A DNA stretch of 64,000 nt from Metaphire vulgaris (GCA_018105865.1 CM030832.1:14302919-14366918); one strand, 5' to 3'. Shown: positions 1 through 32,045, numbered from the stretch's first letter. A program made the numbers and translations. The notes: generated by a model not told the origin, from the sequence alone.

Positions 1-459
1 TTAGAATACATATTTTAACCTCTAAGGACGCAGAATGTGGGGGGGGGGGCATAGTTGTAAATACAAAATAATTATGATGCCCCCGTGACCGCCGACCCCC
101 TTCTGCATCTGTCTGGTCCCGGTTCTGCTTATGATCTTAAAATTTTGTCGTAATAGGCCTAAAGCTTAATTTCTTTGCAAATACGTTCTTTACTCCCCGA
201 TCAAAGCTGTTCTGTGGCTTCCCGTATCCTCCGTCGCATAACGATACTTTGAGGCATTGATTATATTTTGTTCAAATCTACAGTTTCACAAAGTTCGTAT
301 TTATTTTAGTATAACGTCGGTCTAAGTAAATATTGTCGAAACCATAAGGTTTGCTAACTTTGCTTCTTTGGAACCTAGATAGGGATCAAACAGTCGTTGA
401 CGTCATGACATCTTTCGACCTGGGCAACTTGAAACGTATGCGTTCAATATATTTGAGTA

Positions 460-660
<201 letters not shown>

Positions 661-769
661 GATAACAATGATCCCATCAACGAATGCCGGCGATGAACGG
701 AGAACTTAGAGATTAGAGCGCGTAGAATCCAATCGGGTCACAATGAGTGATGGCGGTTGATGGGTCAAC

Positions 770-1010
770 ATTGAGAAGTCGAAATGCGCCGCCGAGTGGT
801 GGCCTCTGAGACCAATCCAAGGCGTTTGTCGTCGTCGGCGCCGCCGCCGCCGCATTCAGCATAGAGACATCGCCGCCGGTTGCTTCGATCGCTTCGGATA
901 TCTCTGCCAGTCACGTGGTCACGTACTCGGCGTCATCTCGATCGAGCGACCGCGCCGCGCTGACCTCACGACGCAGCTCGTTACAACGCCCGGCGGCGGC
1001 TGTCATCAGA
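770..1010. other. CpG-rich stretch without an assigned gene
   Basis: GC content and CpG density are well above the surroundings (runs such as GCCGCCGCCGCCGC). A minus-strand frame reads through part of it (LAEISEAIEATGG...) but has no recognisable domain. It could be a promoter island or an exon of a gene reaching beyond the window. Confidence 0.4.
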
Positions 1011-1058
1011 GCTTCCAGTCAATAATACGCTGACTCCTCGGTAGTTAGTGTTAGTGTG

Positions 1059-1060
<2 letters not shown>

Positions 1061-1132
<72 letters not shown>
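1061..1132. repeat. TC microsatellite
   Basis: Pure TC run. It directly follows a GC- and CpG-rich stretch at 770-1010. Confidence 0.95.
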
Positions 1133-1134
<2 letters not shown>

Positions 1135-1659
1135 CGTCTGTTTCACTTTCCATTTCCCATTTGTTGCGACCATCAAACGCAAACCATAGACTGTCACCCG
1201 TTTGTCTTATCGTAGTATCGGCTATCGTTGTATCGGATACCCCTGGATTTGAACTGGATCTTAAATGAATTTGATTTGGTGTGCCATCGACTGATGGCTC
1301 CTGTGCATTATGAAGTGGCGCTATAGAAGTTATAAGATTAGATTAAAGGTGCCCGCGGCTGGCCGGTAGACCGCATAATGAAGTGGGGATAACCGATACT
1401 CTCGATACAGGGTCCAGATTCTTCTCATCTCTGACGGCTCCATTTCCGTCCTGACTCTTCCGACTTCCGAGAGGCACCTCTTAACACTAGGAGTGCCGGA
1501 GGTGCCAATTTGACCCATAGGGAAATTTACAGCAGTGTTTTGCCATTCGGTCATTTATTGACATAAGATTTTAAAGTTATATGACTTTTACATAAAAGAC
1601 TTATTGACGTTTATTTCAGCCAATTAGTTCTATCAGTCTTCAAATGTTATTGTGAGAGT

Positions 1660-2480
1660 TAGATAGTTAGTTAGTCAATTTATATAGCGCAGAAACATGG
1701 AAGAAGGGCCTGAGTCAAGAGCGCTTTATACTTTAAACGAGATCTCATAAAAGTACGTTTTAAGTTTCTTTGCGAACAAATCAAGATTCCACTCTCTTGT
1801 CACGTGGCCAGGTAAGTACATTACAGAGAATAGGATTTCCACGCGTGGCCGATCTCTCGCCAAACCTCTCCGACCGAGACGGAGGAGGAACGACCAGTCT
1901 GACGCCTCGACTGGATCATAGTTGCAGACGCCTGTCAGTAGATGGAGGCCTCAGGACCAAAGCAGCCAAGTAGTCGGGAAAAGCTGGATCATACAAGGCT
2001 AGGAACGTTAGGATACACCTCTTTTAGACAATACGCTCCGGGATGCGAAGCCAATGTGCCTATCTTTCAGCAAAGGGAAGATGTGTTCTCCCCTTCTTGC
2101 TCCGAAGATCATTCGGACGGAGACACTGAGGACCATCTGCAGCCGACTGAGCTGGTAGTCGGGCAGGCTCCAGAGAATGCCGTTGCAATAGTCGACCCTT
2201 GTGAGGATGAAAGCACGGGCTAGGAGAGTCGCTGTCGAGGTTGGTAGGTTACGGCGGATCTCCCTAATCAGCCGGAGCTGATGGTATCAGGATCCGGGGC
2301 CGAGACACGTTGCCAATATGACCGTCGAAGGTGAGCGAAACGTCGAAGTAAACTTCCAAAAGGCGCGCTTCAGTGGAGGGAGGGATATGCTCTCCGTCGA
2401 TCAGGAACGGGACGCGACTAATCAGGTGCCCCTTCCTGTTGTGCTGATATGCCCAGAAGTAGGCCTACCGTACCGGCCAA
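1660..2480 (-). pseudogene. CR1-like LINE, 3' part of reverse transcriptase, frameshifted
   Basis: Minus-strand frames give LLEVYFDVSLTFDGHIGNVSR, then AFILTRVDYCNGILWSLPD, then RMIFGARRGEHIFPLLKDRH. This is the ordered C-terminal signature of CR1/L2-type reverse transcriptases (the variable-strand, then SRLDYCN, then PVLKSLHW blocks). Stops and frameshifts separate the blocks. The 3' end has AGCGC...TATATAAATT followed by (ACTA)n-like TAAC/TATC steps, the microsatellite tail typical of such LINEs. Confidence 0.75.
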
Positions 2481-2729
2481 TTTGACCCATAGTCATATGT
2501 ATACGATTTAGTGTCAAGTCGTAACTTACTTTCTTTAAATTTTCTGGCCAGTAATAGCATTACTGATGGTGTTATTGTTAACACAGTTGTTAATTTGTAA
2601 GGTATTTCCATATTTCCATATCCCACGATGTACTGAAGACGAACCCCTTCGCCAATTGTCGGGCAGTTCTTGGTAACTGACTTAATTCAGCAGAACTTGA
2701 GTCACTCATTACCATTCTATATACGCACG

Positions 2730-2900
2730 TGGCTTAGTGATGCCAAGACATTTGAAGAGTCGTTGGTCAAAGTCCTTCAGAATACATTGTCCTGGAGTTG
2801 TTGAAACCATATATCGGCAAGGGACACAATGTGACAACTGACAATCAGTGCTCGAAGTGCAGGAGGCTGTCGGTGGCAAATTTACGGCTGCATTTATTTC
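2730..2900 (+). pseudogene. Fragment of piggyBac-like transposase
   Basis: The plus strand at about 2790-2890 reads VLELLKPYIGKGHNVTTDNQ. This resembles the motif around the second catalytic Asp in PGBD/DDE_Tnp_1_7 transposases (LL.PYLGKGH.V.TDNFF). Stops follow within about 100 bp, so only a remnant remains. The family is inferred from one block. Confidence 0.5.
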
Positions 2901-3351
2901 TAAACGGCTGTTCTGTTTGAACTGCTGTTAAAAATTCCATGGCAAAAGTAAGGCTCAGTTGACTCTGGACAGTACCCGTGTAAATTACCGGAAATAGTTG
3001 TGCAGCGCAGTGAATTTTTGCATGTTTACATTATGATCATATTCAAACATTAGCAGTTTCAATGTGTTGTTTCGAATAATACAAATATGTTTGCTAAAAC
3101 ACTGATGGACAAAATAATATGAGCTTTGACACGGAAATTTTAAGCCGTCATGTTCAACCTTAATACGTTCATGCACGTCATGTGTCAAAATGACGCATAA
3201 GATCCTTCTAGGTGAATGATTTTTGGCAATTCTTACGAAATTTTAAAACTTAAACCCTGCGTATTAGTAGGTCATCACCTGATATCTGCTCTATGGCCGC
3301 CAGTTACCAATTAACCAGTTCTCTGTTACTTGTAGATATAGGCATCTCTAC

Positions 3352-22521
<19,170 letters not shown>

Positions 22522-22791
22522 CTAAGCAACAGACGTACAGAAACAAAGTGCTAAGAATCTACCGTTAATACTATCTTCGGCTTCCTCCCCCCACTGCATT
22601 ATATTTATTTAAGCTTCGACGGTTTCTTAAGCAAATTAAGTGACCAAGTCGCCTGTCACCAGCAGGGGCGTAGCCAGAATGAAATTAAGTGCGGTTGATT
22701 TTTCACAGTCTTCTCTGCCTACTCTTTGGAAAAAGACCCAATCAGGATATAAGACTGTATTGCAGAAGACGCAGGTTCGTAAATTAGACGT

Positions 22792-22871
22792 TTAACCCCT
22801 TAACCGTGTATTTAACTGTAACTCAATGTAAAATGGACGGATATATCCGGGATCCCCAGTTAAGGGGTTAA
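22792..22871. mobile_element. 80-bp TTAA-flanked mini-element, copy 1
   Basis: TTAA-CCCCTTAAC...GTTAAGGGG-TTAA. The interior contains TCCATTTTACA-like and GGATATATCC phrases shared with the copies at 31311 and 32725. TTAA ends and C-rich termini point to piggyBac-type mobilisation (inference). Confidence 0.75.
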
Positions 22872-23247
22872 CCGGAAATATTCTGATTACCTTCTTTGCT
22901 TGTCTCGCATAAGACCTTTCTGTCAGACGCACGAAGACAAAATTGAAATGACGCAATTGTGTCGTTTTTACCTTTATGGCATGGCGACTCGGTTTCGATC
23001 CTGACTAACAGAGGGAACGAATCGCTTCTTTAGAAAAGACAGCGTAGGTTATATAATCTAAGCTCTGAATTGTTTTGAAATCTCTAATAAATTAATAATT
23101 AATTAATTCACCACCGATAGTAGCATAGCAAAAAGTCTTTATAAATATTGCAATATAGGCCTAATAAAATCAAAACTGGTCAGCACTAATAAATCGTCAG
23201 TTTCGGCGAGACTATTTGCAGTAGTAGCGCGTATTATGTTTTAAGCC

Positions 23248-23827
23248 CAGTGGCGTGCTAAAGAGTGGTGGATGCCCGGGGCTAAAGTAAATTTGGATCC
23301 CCCCCGCCACCCAGTGCCGGATTAACTCTTTTGGAGGCCTGGGGCAAACAGCGCAACAAAACTTTAAAAGGCCCTCAACCCTACAAGTTCGAAGTTTTAA
23401 ATTTTTGCCCGAAATTTAAGAAAATTAATTTTAAAATATAGAAAACTACTGTACAAGATCTTTTGCAATGATTATTAAATTATTTAGCGCTAAGCTTGAC
23501 GTTTACCGAAATCTTTAGAACTGCGTTAAAAATTCATAAGTTAATTTAAAAGATTATTTTTAAAAAATTGAACCAGCGGGCTTGGGCAAGTGCACCAGTT
23601 GCACCATGGTTAATACGGCACTGCCGCCACCTCGATGTTAGGTATTAACGAACAAAAAAGGTCACCGAGACAATTTGGATGCCCTCATTTGGTGTGGTCA
23701 AATCGATGGTTTTAAGGATTTTCATATAAAAAAGTGTTGAGCAAATAGATCACCGAGTCAATTTGGATGCCCCCATCTGGTGAATGCCCGGGTTTACCGT
23801 CCTACCCTCCCCCTCTGCACGCTACTG
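23248..23827. mobile_element. hAT-like MITE containing a second MITE
   Basis: Ends CAGTGGCGTGCTAAAG and CTGCACGCTACTG form inverted repeats. Flanks TTTAAGCC and ATTAAGCC match at 7 of 8. The interior is interrupted by the element at 23312-23623. Relics of the shared module occur near 23650 and 23735. Confidence 0.75.
23312..23623. mobile_element. hAT-like MITE nested in the 23248-23827 element
   Basis: Ends CAGTGCCGGATTAA and TTAATACGGCACTG, with a perfect 8-bp duplication CCGCCACC on both sides. It is younger than its host element. Confidence 0.85.
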
Positions 23828-24889
23828 ATTAAGCCAGCGTTATAACTCGAAGAACATAGGCGTTAGACATTAATAGACAATGAGCGTGGTTGATATTTAA
23901 CTAAATCCTGAACAAAATAAATAATCGCGCTCAACTCAAACCTATAGATCGTGTTCCGTTGCTTCGGTAGTCGACAGAATTGAAAGCTTTTCTTGTCTCC
24001 GTTATTCCGGAATTCTAAATCAATGTCCTATAGTTCTTGGTCTGACCACTCTTGCGACAAAGAGATGCGTATTTCAAAGTAATTGCCTGAAAAAGTCTGA
24101 ACCAGAGCAGCCACCTTCCGTCTCTTTCAGCTGATTTACAGTCAGATTTACAGCTGGTTTACAGTCTCTTTGGGAATCTATAGCGTCCAGATAAGCAAAA
24201 GCCCTGAACCTATGAATCGTGAAAAACTTTTCAAACGTTTCAGTGAACCGCTTTATTGCCAATAAACTACGCCAAAATGGTATTAGCTGATGGATAAAGA
24301 TGGTTAGATAAAATTTGTGAGACTGAGACAGCTAGAATTATTTTCATGATCTGGTTTTCTAATTAGGCTGAACTTACTGAAAAATCTTATATGTATTCTA
24401 AATTACAGAAAGTGATGAGTGCAGGATGCATGCAAATATTACTTAGATATAAATAATTGTATTATGGGAAAGAAATTCACTGTCGCAGATTTAGTGAGAG
24501 CTATCAATAATAACGAATATAATTATTTTTATATAATTGTTCAATTGGGTCTAGATTGATTCGAACGGAGTCCGACGGATCTCTCCTATGTGAGAACCAA
24601 TGTGTTCCACTTGGCCTTTCATTCAAATTATGGTTTCGTTCGTGTTTTGGGTTTCGTTCTTTGTCTGTCATCTTGTCCCCGAGTCTACAAATTCGTGCAG
24701 TATTTGACTGGCTCCTGATTGTTCTGACCTGAGACATTTGCTTAAAATTAGAAAAAAAAAGTCCTGGAGAATTTTGACCGTTTTTTACTCACTCGGCGTG
24801 GTGACCGGACAATTCGGAGCGGACAATAATCGGAGGACAAAAATCGCCCCAAAAGTTGTAAAACTGTTTTAAAATATGACTTTTATAAT

Positions 24890-24960
24890 GGTTAGGGTTA
24901 GGGTGAGGTTTAGGTTTAGGGTTAGGGTTAGAGTTAAGGTTAGAGTTAGGGTTAAACTGT
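24890..24960. repeat. Interstitial TTAGGG-like repeats in a GGACAATTCGG element
   Basis: Degenerate GTTAGGGTTAGGGTGAGG units are flanked by GGACAATTCGGAG at 24809 and CTCCGAATTGTCC at 24976-24988. This makes an inverted-repeat element of about 180 bp rather than a chromosome end. Confidence 0.6.
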
Positions 24961-25600
24961 GCTCCGAATTGTCCGTCTCCGAATTGTCCTAGAACCCTCG
25001 GCGTTGCCCCTTGAAAAGTCATAACAGATTTTTAAGACTCTATCGGAAGAGCGGCTAATGGGGCGGGGGGGGGGGTCCTATAGCCGAGTCATCACTGTAT
25101 CCCATTTGCACTTCCGACAGCTACTGTATAATTTAGTTTGACTTCAGTTTGACGGAATATATGTTTGGACTAGAGTGTCGATAACATCCTGCAGTTTTAA
25201 ATTACTTACAACTGTTTTAATAATCATGCATTATCTATATGTCTGCTATTATTATACCACATATAATAATTTTTGGTAGCTTCTTTACGGGATTACCGAT
25301 CCCGTTAGTAACCTTATTTCTTCTTTTCTTCCAAGTATTAACATTATGCCTCTACTAGTTAAGATTAAAGTTCTCTATGATAATTTGTTGAAATTTTTAT
25401 TTAAATTTTGAAATTACTGTATTATATAATTACTGTATATAATATGTATGACAACGAAGAAATAAACCAAACTAGACTAAACTAGTTGTTCTGCTGCTGT
25501 GCATTTTCTAATCGATGCTCCTGTTTCTTCCTCCGAAAATTTTGACCGAGGAGTCACCTCGAAACAACTGAAACGACGCGGACGACTGTTTCGGACAAGG

Positions 25601-25750
25601 CTCGATCATACGTATCATACGCGTATTTTATTTTTTTATTCATACGCACGTATTTTTACTTATTTTATTTTATCATACGCGTATTTTAGTTTTTTATTCA
25701 TACGCACGTATTTTTACGTATTTTATTTTGTCATACGCGTATGATCGAGC
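25601..25750. repeat. Palindromic element with 58-bp tandem units
   Basis: Outer arms CTCGATCATACG and CGTATGATCGAG are inverted repeats. Between them a 58-bp unit is repeated about twice (unit starts at 25614, 25672 and 25730), and each unit holds two CATACGC boxes about 29 bp apart in T-rich sequence. Confidence 0.8.
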
Positions 25751-26361
25751 TTTGGTTTCGGAAATTAGAGGACGAAGCTTGCAAGGGTCGAATCAGAGCT
25801 GAACAATCCGTTGGAATATGTAAATTAACAGATTACGATCGACTAGAAGATGATCGTGATTATTTTGCATTCTGACTTGCTAAATCGTGAGCGCTCAGCG
25901 GCGGGGGGGAGAGGCATGGGTGGGGATATGCACGAGAACGGTCTATCTCGTGGATACATCACAGAGGGCGCTGCTCAGCGCCTGGCGACGAGTCAGTGCA
26001 GCGTGCAATTCTCTGGATCCATTGATAAACGTCTTTGATCTTCTCCCTTTTGCTTCAATTCTAATGCGTCCGTATTTCACCATCCATGACGTCAATCGGC
26101 CTTCACAATTAGCTGCACTCAACAGGTTTCAAGCACGTTTCTCTTCACCCCCTCCTCCTCCTCCTCCTCCTCCTCCTCATCCTCATCCTCCTCTCCATCT
26201 TCAATCTCTCGATGTCAGTCTGACCTTTTATATTATGTCTAGATAAGACATCCGTTCATATTCTACGAGCGAAGAAAATCGTCGACTAAAATAAGAACAA
26301 ACGAAGCAACTCTGGTGTTTGACTGCGTCGTATGGTCTAATAATATAATAGATCAGCGTGA

Positions 26362-26680
26362 TAGATAGGCATAGATAGAGTAGATAGGTATAGATTGGGT
26401 AGATAGGCAGGGCGCGATTTGCGGGGGGGAATCTTCCCCCACTGCCCAACTGCATCCCCCTACTGCTACATCCCCCACCACTACATCCCCCCACTGCTTC
26501 AGTTTCCAACAACTACATCCCCCAAGCTCGACATATTCCCCCCACTGCTCCAGGTCACAAATCGCACCTTGTAGATAGGTATGGATAAGGTAGATATGTG
26601 TGGTTATGTACACTGTCGATAGGCAAGGGTAGGGTAGATCGGCATGAGTGGTGATAAAATAGAGAGAATCAGGCATCAGT
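26362..26680. repeat. Degenerate TAGATAGGYATRGAT minisatellite
   Basis: Units of about 16-20 bp built on GTAGATAGGTATGGAT recur on both sides of the MITE at 26408-26571. Confidence 0.6.
26408..26571. mobile_element. hAT-like MITE with CAGGGCGCGATTTGCG ends
   Basis: The inverted ends CAGGGCGCGATTTG and CAAATCGCACCTTG are flanked by TAGATAGG on both sides. The host minisatellite also contains this octamer, so the duplication is less decisive here. Confidence 0.65.
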
Positions 26681-27423
26681 TGTCGGAATGTCGTTCGAAT
26701 GGATTGTCGATGCCCGACCATATTACTAGTCCCTCTCTCGACGCCTTTCGAACAACAACTCTCAGCGAAATCCCCTTTTGTCTCCTGTTTTATTAAGCAG
26801 CGCTTTCTCGCTTTCAAGTTGCAATTCAAACTCTACTCCTGGATGGAATAAGGAGGTTCGTGATTTGGGAATATCGAATAGACCTTGAGAAGTGGATCGA
26901 AAACATGGCCGACCATGGATAGAGCTAAGAGTATGGAGTAGCTCTGATGGAAATGATGGAGTGGTACCAATAAGAGAAAGCGCAACCGCTCTCAAGACAC
27001 GAAACTTAACTCGGGCAGGATAAGGTAGCTAATGTGGAACAGACATCATATATAGTCACTATGTGAGTGTGCCTTGTTACACCAGCACTAGGCCTGCCTC
27101 GGCCTAATCCTGGCTGCCAAACGAAAACCAATCTGGAATTTAGCAAATTTTAGCAAGTCGTATCACTGAAAGACCGGACAAAAAGTGAGCCACAATGATG
27201 AAATTGCCAAATTCTGAAAAAATATATCACAGGATTGTACAATCCCAGGATTGCTGCACACATAAAATCACACATAATAATTTACGCCAATGCAGTGCTA
27301 TGTTTAAATACGCATATGTGTTCTACACGTGCGCTTTATCTGGATGTTATGCACAGCTATTGACGCACATCTAAGCCATAACGTTCATAATGCAAAATTC
27401 CCAGAACGAAATCCATCGTTTTC

Positions 27424-27479
<56 letters not shown>

Positions 27480-27668
27480 GTACTTGTATTATAATAGTAA
27501 TAACAAAGTTTCATGCAAATATATTATTACAATAATAATTAATCATAGATATTATTATTGCAATCATTTTTGTAGCGCCATGCTAAATGCAAAGGCACTC
27601 TAATAAACGTCAATGGAATGAGGTGCGAGAGATAAGTGTGGAGGAGACGATCGACCCGTAGAATGTAC

Positions 27669-27868
27669 CAGTGGCGTAGCGTGACTTTTGGGGCCCGGGG
27701 CATCCTTGATATGGGGCCCCCAGTGGCTGACGAGCAAAAAAGGTCGTCAGATCGTGTTCACGGGCAAAATAAAAAAACCACAAACCACTCTTCGGGAGCC
27801 CCTGCCCCCTCTCCCGGGGCCCGGGGGCATTCTCCAAAGTTCCCCGTGCCCCCACGTTACGCCACTGG
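27669..27868. mobile_element. 200-bp hAT-like MITE, perfect target duplication
   Basis: Ends CAGTGGCGTAGCGTGAC and GTTACGCCACTG, with GAATGTAC duplicated exactly (27661-27668 and 27869-27876). It contains the best-preserved shared module, CTGACGA-N10-TCGTCAG, at about 27727-27750. Confidence 0.9.
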
Positions 27869-27939
27869 AATGTACCAACACCTTTAACAGACTCTAAGGA
27901 GTTTACTAATAGGTAATAGGTAAGATGGTGCGCGATACA

Positions 27940-28200
27940 TTGGAAATGGCAAACAAACTCTGAATAGAAGCACAATTATCCTTGGCGACCGCCCATCCAC
28001 CTCCTAACCGAGGTCGAAGTTCTCGACCTCATGCAGCGACTCTCCCCGATCTTGAAATCGAGTCAAATTAATTCCTATAATTGAAGCATAACAGATTGTG
28101 TCCCTATTAGGTATTTGATGGGATCTGCTTACCCTTCGCATCGCCTGTACGCAGCAGCACAGATTAAGAGACGGCATCGGTGTCAGGATCGTATCGACTG
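27940..28200 (+). pseudogene. Possible CR1-like LINE scrap
   Basis: LTEVEVLDLMQRLSPILKSSQIN resembles the 'V--EVL--I--L-PKS-ELDPIP' block that precedes the polymerase core in CR1-like LINEs. No second motif confirms it. Confidence 0.3.
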
Positions 28201-28260
28201 CAACTGGCGTAGGCCAAACGACAGAACAAACAGAGAGAGACAGGAGCCGTCGGATAGAAT

Positions 28261-28294
<34 letters not shown>

Positions 28295-28299
28295 CAGAA

Positions 28300-28688
28300 G
28301 AAACTGTCACTAATCAAATCATTAGCAGAATGCTCTTCTGAGACGGACATTCATCGCAGCTGAGGACGAAACTCGATAAACGTTCTCGTTTTTTTACGAA
28401 GAAAAGTCTGTTGCCTCTAACAGAGACGCCTTATAGAATTAATAATGTTATTACTATCATTACGGGTGATGCATGTGTACTGTCAGATCAATGTTAAACT
28501 CTGATCGAATATTTCTCCACCTGCATGCAGACTGCAGCCTGTTTCGAGTTCTTCGTCTCCTCGTACTGTGGCAGCCGGTTGCCTTCTTCGAGTGACAACC
28601 GTGAAAATATCTCGAGCGATTTAAGAAAAGCGGCGTTGCTTAATGACTCGGTGACCGGCGATGGCCACAACCGATGGTAATTCCGCTG

Positions 28689-28722
<34 letters not shown>

Positions 28723-29840
28723 CGCCGACAACATGAGATGCCCCATAGCAACAGCAGCAGCTTCAGCTGCGGCGGTAGCAGCAGCAGCAGCAGCAGATAC
28801 AGCAGCAGTTGCCGTAGTTTTAGCAGCGGTGTCCAAGTGAGTGGCGCTGGTCAGGCACTAATCGTCCACTAACAGGGCATCTTGTCTGAAAATAAACTCT
28901 CATTGGATCGAGAAAGACTTCTTAAATCTTGACGGTCAAATCTGAGAAAAAATCTCTTTTTGGTCGCTAATAACGTTTGCCAAAAACTAAAACGGATTTC
29001 TAATTGGCCTTTAAATTAGTATTGAATTAGTGATACGCTTAAACTTTAATACGGCAACATAACCGACACATAACTTCAATACGAAATGGCACAGCACTGA
29101 TCTAAATAAATGTCGTGTTCGCTTTCCTCGTGGAATGCCTGTTTTGACATGCCACACTCAGTGCGATTTGTTCTTTGCACGCATCAGCAGCGAACGCAGA
29201 AGAAATGCAATTGAGACGATAGCATCGAATGCCGGTCTATGATCACCACTTAGATCAATGGATAACGCGCGCAGGCACACACACACATACATACAGTATA
29301 TACACATACACAGACATACACACGCACACATTAGCAAATAGCTTGTCAGCACTGCATGCATAAGTGCTCTTAAAAATTGATTTATTCTCTCAGCCTCATT
29401 AACATGTGTCATCAGCATCTTTCATAGTCTAGAACCCTTAGTTTTTTCCGAACGTCTCCGAAATAAATCTGTTGTTTGGTCATCGACCTATGAAACTTTC
29501 GAGCAGCCTAAAAAACTATGTTGAAATGATATGTTGATATATGATAAATGATAACGGTTTACTCTGGCTATTTTGACTGTTTTGTCGGTTTAACTTCAAA
29601 AAGTAAGGATTTAAAAGGAGTAACAGATGAAACTTTCAAATACTGGACACTAAACATTGTGCGCTTGCTCACTTTCAATTGTACTCGTATTTTCCTTGCA
29701 AACAGATTTCCAAAGGTCGTTATAATATTTCAAGTGATTTCCTACCAATAATAGATTTGCAGGTGAAGCTGAATTTTAGCCCCACCTCCACTGCTCGAGA
29801 ACACCTTCCAGTTGGGATAGAGAATTTTGGGTTTCAACCG
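28300..29840. other. Intergenic sequence, no gene seen
   Basis: Contains a CA microsatellite (28691-28719), GCA-rich repeats at 28750-28810 and a second CA-rich patch at 29278-29330. Open frames here follow these repeats. Confidence 0.5.
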
Positions 29841-29844
29841 TCCT

Positions 29845-30245
29845 ATTCCCGCTAGCCGTGGATGCGCGGTGGAGCAGTGGATGGCGCACTGGTCTGCCAA
29901 TCTTGAGGTCCGTGGTTCAAGTCCCGGCAGTGGCAGAAATTTTTCTGTTGTTTCTGTCACGAGCGCCCCCAGTCGACTCAGCTGTGAATGAATGTACCTT
30001 CCATCGGATGTTAACTATATGGAAGGAAAGGCGGCGAGGGAAAGGCTGGCAATCGCTCTCATCCAGCCGTTGCCATGTAAAACTGAAGGCGCTAACCCTT
30101 CGGTTCTCTTACTGGCGTTGTGTCAATGCAGTATGGCTTTTATGGATGCTATAGCAATTAGACAAAGACCCGCTGTAGATTTTACTCCGACGGGCTCACG
30201 CTGGCTTATTGAGTATACATTTACCTACCTATACCTACCTTAACC
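29845..30245 (+). repeat. tRNA-derived SINE, near full length
   Basis: Box A-like GGAGCAGTGGATGGCG and box B GGTTCAAGTCC (29915-29930) start a 400-bp unit. It continues through a conserved-looking core with CAGTCGACTCAGCTGTGAATG and ends in (ACCT)n at about 30220-30240. Confidence 0.65.
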
Positions 30246-31310
30246 ATTCCCGATATCCGCAGCCTAAATGTCAGCAACTTACAATGTTTGCTGCTTTGGT
30301 GTTTGTGCGTGCTATTTCTGTGTGAATTAAATCTGCAGCTACTGACTGTGAGAATATTGGTGGTGTGTTGGAAAATAGTTGTAAGCAGGACACTTTTAAG
30401 AATTAAGGAAATGTTGAACGACCCTAAAGTTTATCCAGATTTTCTTTTACGACTAAAATTTTAAAACCTGACGTTAGGAGAATGGATGATCATCAAGAAC
30501 CAGAGAACCGCGAAAGCGTGGATAGAACAAAATAGTTCGCATAATTAATTCCAGTGTTTTTATAGGCCTTCTCTCTAGGGGTTCCTCCCTTCCCCAAAGT
30601 TGGAAATCTCCCAAATTTTGACATTTTGGCAAGTATTATGACCTCCCCAATGTCTGCTCCACCCCCCAAAAAAAATTTAAATCCCCAATATCTAGTTAGC
30701 TAGGTAGCTAGGTAGCTGATTAATTCACTGATTAATTCACTGATTAATTCACTGATTAATTCACTGTCGATCTGTTTTGCTCGTGGCACCGCATGCTGCT
30801 TAGTTGGCGTTGTACTGGTTTAAATACTACGTTACGCTTTGTGGTTTTGCAAACGTTTCGTGCGTTGCCACCTCATCTTGAGACTTTGCATGCAACTCGT
30901 CTCTTTTCATTCGTCTAAGTAAAACTAGATTCGTTTTCGATTTGAAGTCCAACGATTTAGTTGTACGAAGCCTCGAACGTATAGGCTCAAGATGCCGGAA
31001 AATTTATCGTTTCCCATTATTAAAGATTTATTGTGCGCCATCGGCAAACATTTATAACAAGCCTCTTGGATTAGTTATCGGAGTTCATTTCTGCCGACAT
31101 CTGAAACATCTTGGAGATCTATCTTTCAATCTATCTTCCCGGATCACAAAAACACGAAAATGAAATTCTGGTGAATATTGATCGACTGCATTTGAAACAG
31201 AAGGAGTCTAAAAATAGTCGTTTTCTCACAGATCCGCTTCAAATTCGGTTCGTTTTTGTTAAGATTCATTTCGTAAATTGTATCAGAAAAGTTCGACGAC
31301 AATCAACTCA

Positions 31311-31390
31311 TTAACCCCTTAACTGGGGATCCCGGATATATCCGTCCATTTTACAGTGAGTTACAGTTAAATACACGGTTAAGGGGTTAG
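31311..31390. mobile_element. 80-bp TTAA-flanked mini-element, copy 2 (inverted)
   Basis: Same element in the opposite orientation to copy 1. The left target is TTAA and the right has mutated to TTAG. Length is again exactly 80 bp including targets. Confidence 0.75.
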
Positions 31391-31724
31391 CCGTCTTTCT
31401 CTCATCAGCATTAGTTTCTGGTTCTGGCGGCGAGCAGGCAGTCTCCATGCTGAGTCTCTCGTCCTTCTTTCTGGTTTACTTTAACAGCCTTTTGCCTATG
31501 CGCGTATATTTCATCCTTAATAAGCAATGCATCATTTTGAATATTCATAAACTTACAGGCCACGTGATCGACTTTGGCGCATATTGCACATCTCCTTTAC
31601 CTATTAGGCCCCTATCCGTCGTCGTATTAACACTACCTGCATTTTCCATCGATCGTACGACCTCCGCTCTTCGACCACAGTTGAAAGCCCGTGACCCTTG
31701 CAGCAGCTCGACCGAAATTTTGCA

Positions 31725-32045
31725 CAGTGGCATAGCGAAGATTTTCTGAAGGGGGTTTGGTTTTGATCGTAACCAGCTTTGAAAAATCTTGACAAGCAAA
31801 AAAGGCCATCCTCACCTTTGCTCTTGTATTTTTTCCTTTGTAGTAAATGCTGACAAGCAAAAAGGTCGTCACCTCCGTACACCTTTATATTCCATAGCGC
31901 TTAGAAATTTTCGGTCAACAGCCAAGGGGGTTTTGACCCTCAAAACCGCGTCCGAAAATAAAAAATGTATGGAAACACATGACAAAATTTTCCATCGGCA
32001 GCCAAGGTGTTTTAACTCCCAACCTCCCCCTTGGCTATGCCACTG
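31725..32045. mobile_element. hAT-like MITE with two shared modules
   Basis: Ends CAGTGGCATAGCGAAG and CTTGGCTATGCCACTG. Modules are at about 31789 and 31850, 61 bp apart. No clear 8-bp duplication remains. Confidence 0.7.

Noticed and set aside
1942..2223. A 93-codon plus-strand frame as a gene
   Set aside because: It is antisense to the CR1-like reverse transcriptase remnant, which explains the open frame.
24893..24960. Chromosome end, from TTAGGG-like repeats
   Set aside because: Units are few and degenerate, sit inside a small inverted-repeat element, and unique sequence continues on both sides.
25601..25750. CRISPR-like array because of regularly spaced repeats
   Set aside because: The host is an animal, spacers are simple T-rich sequence, and units are tandem copies rather than unique spacers.
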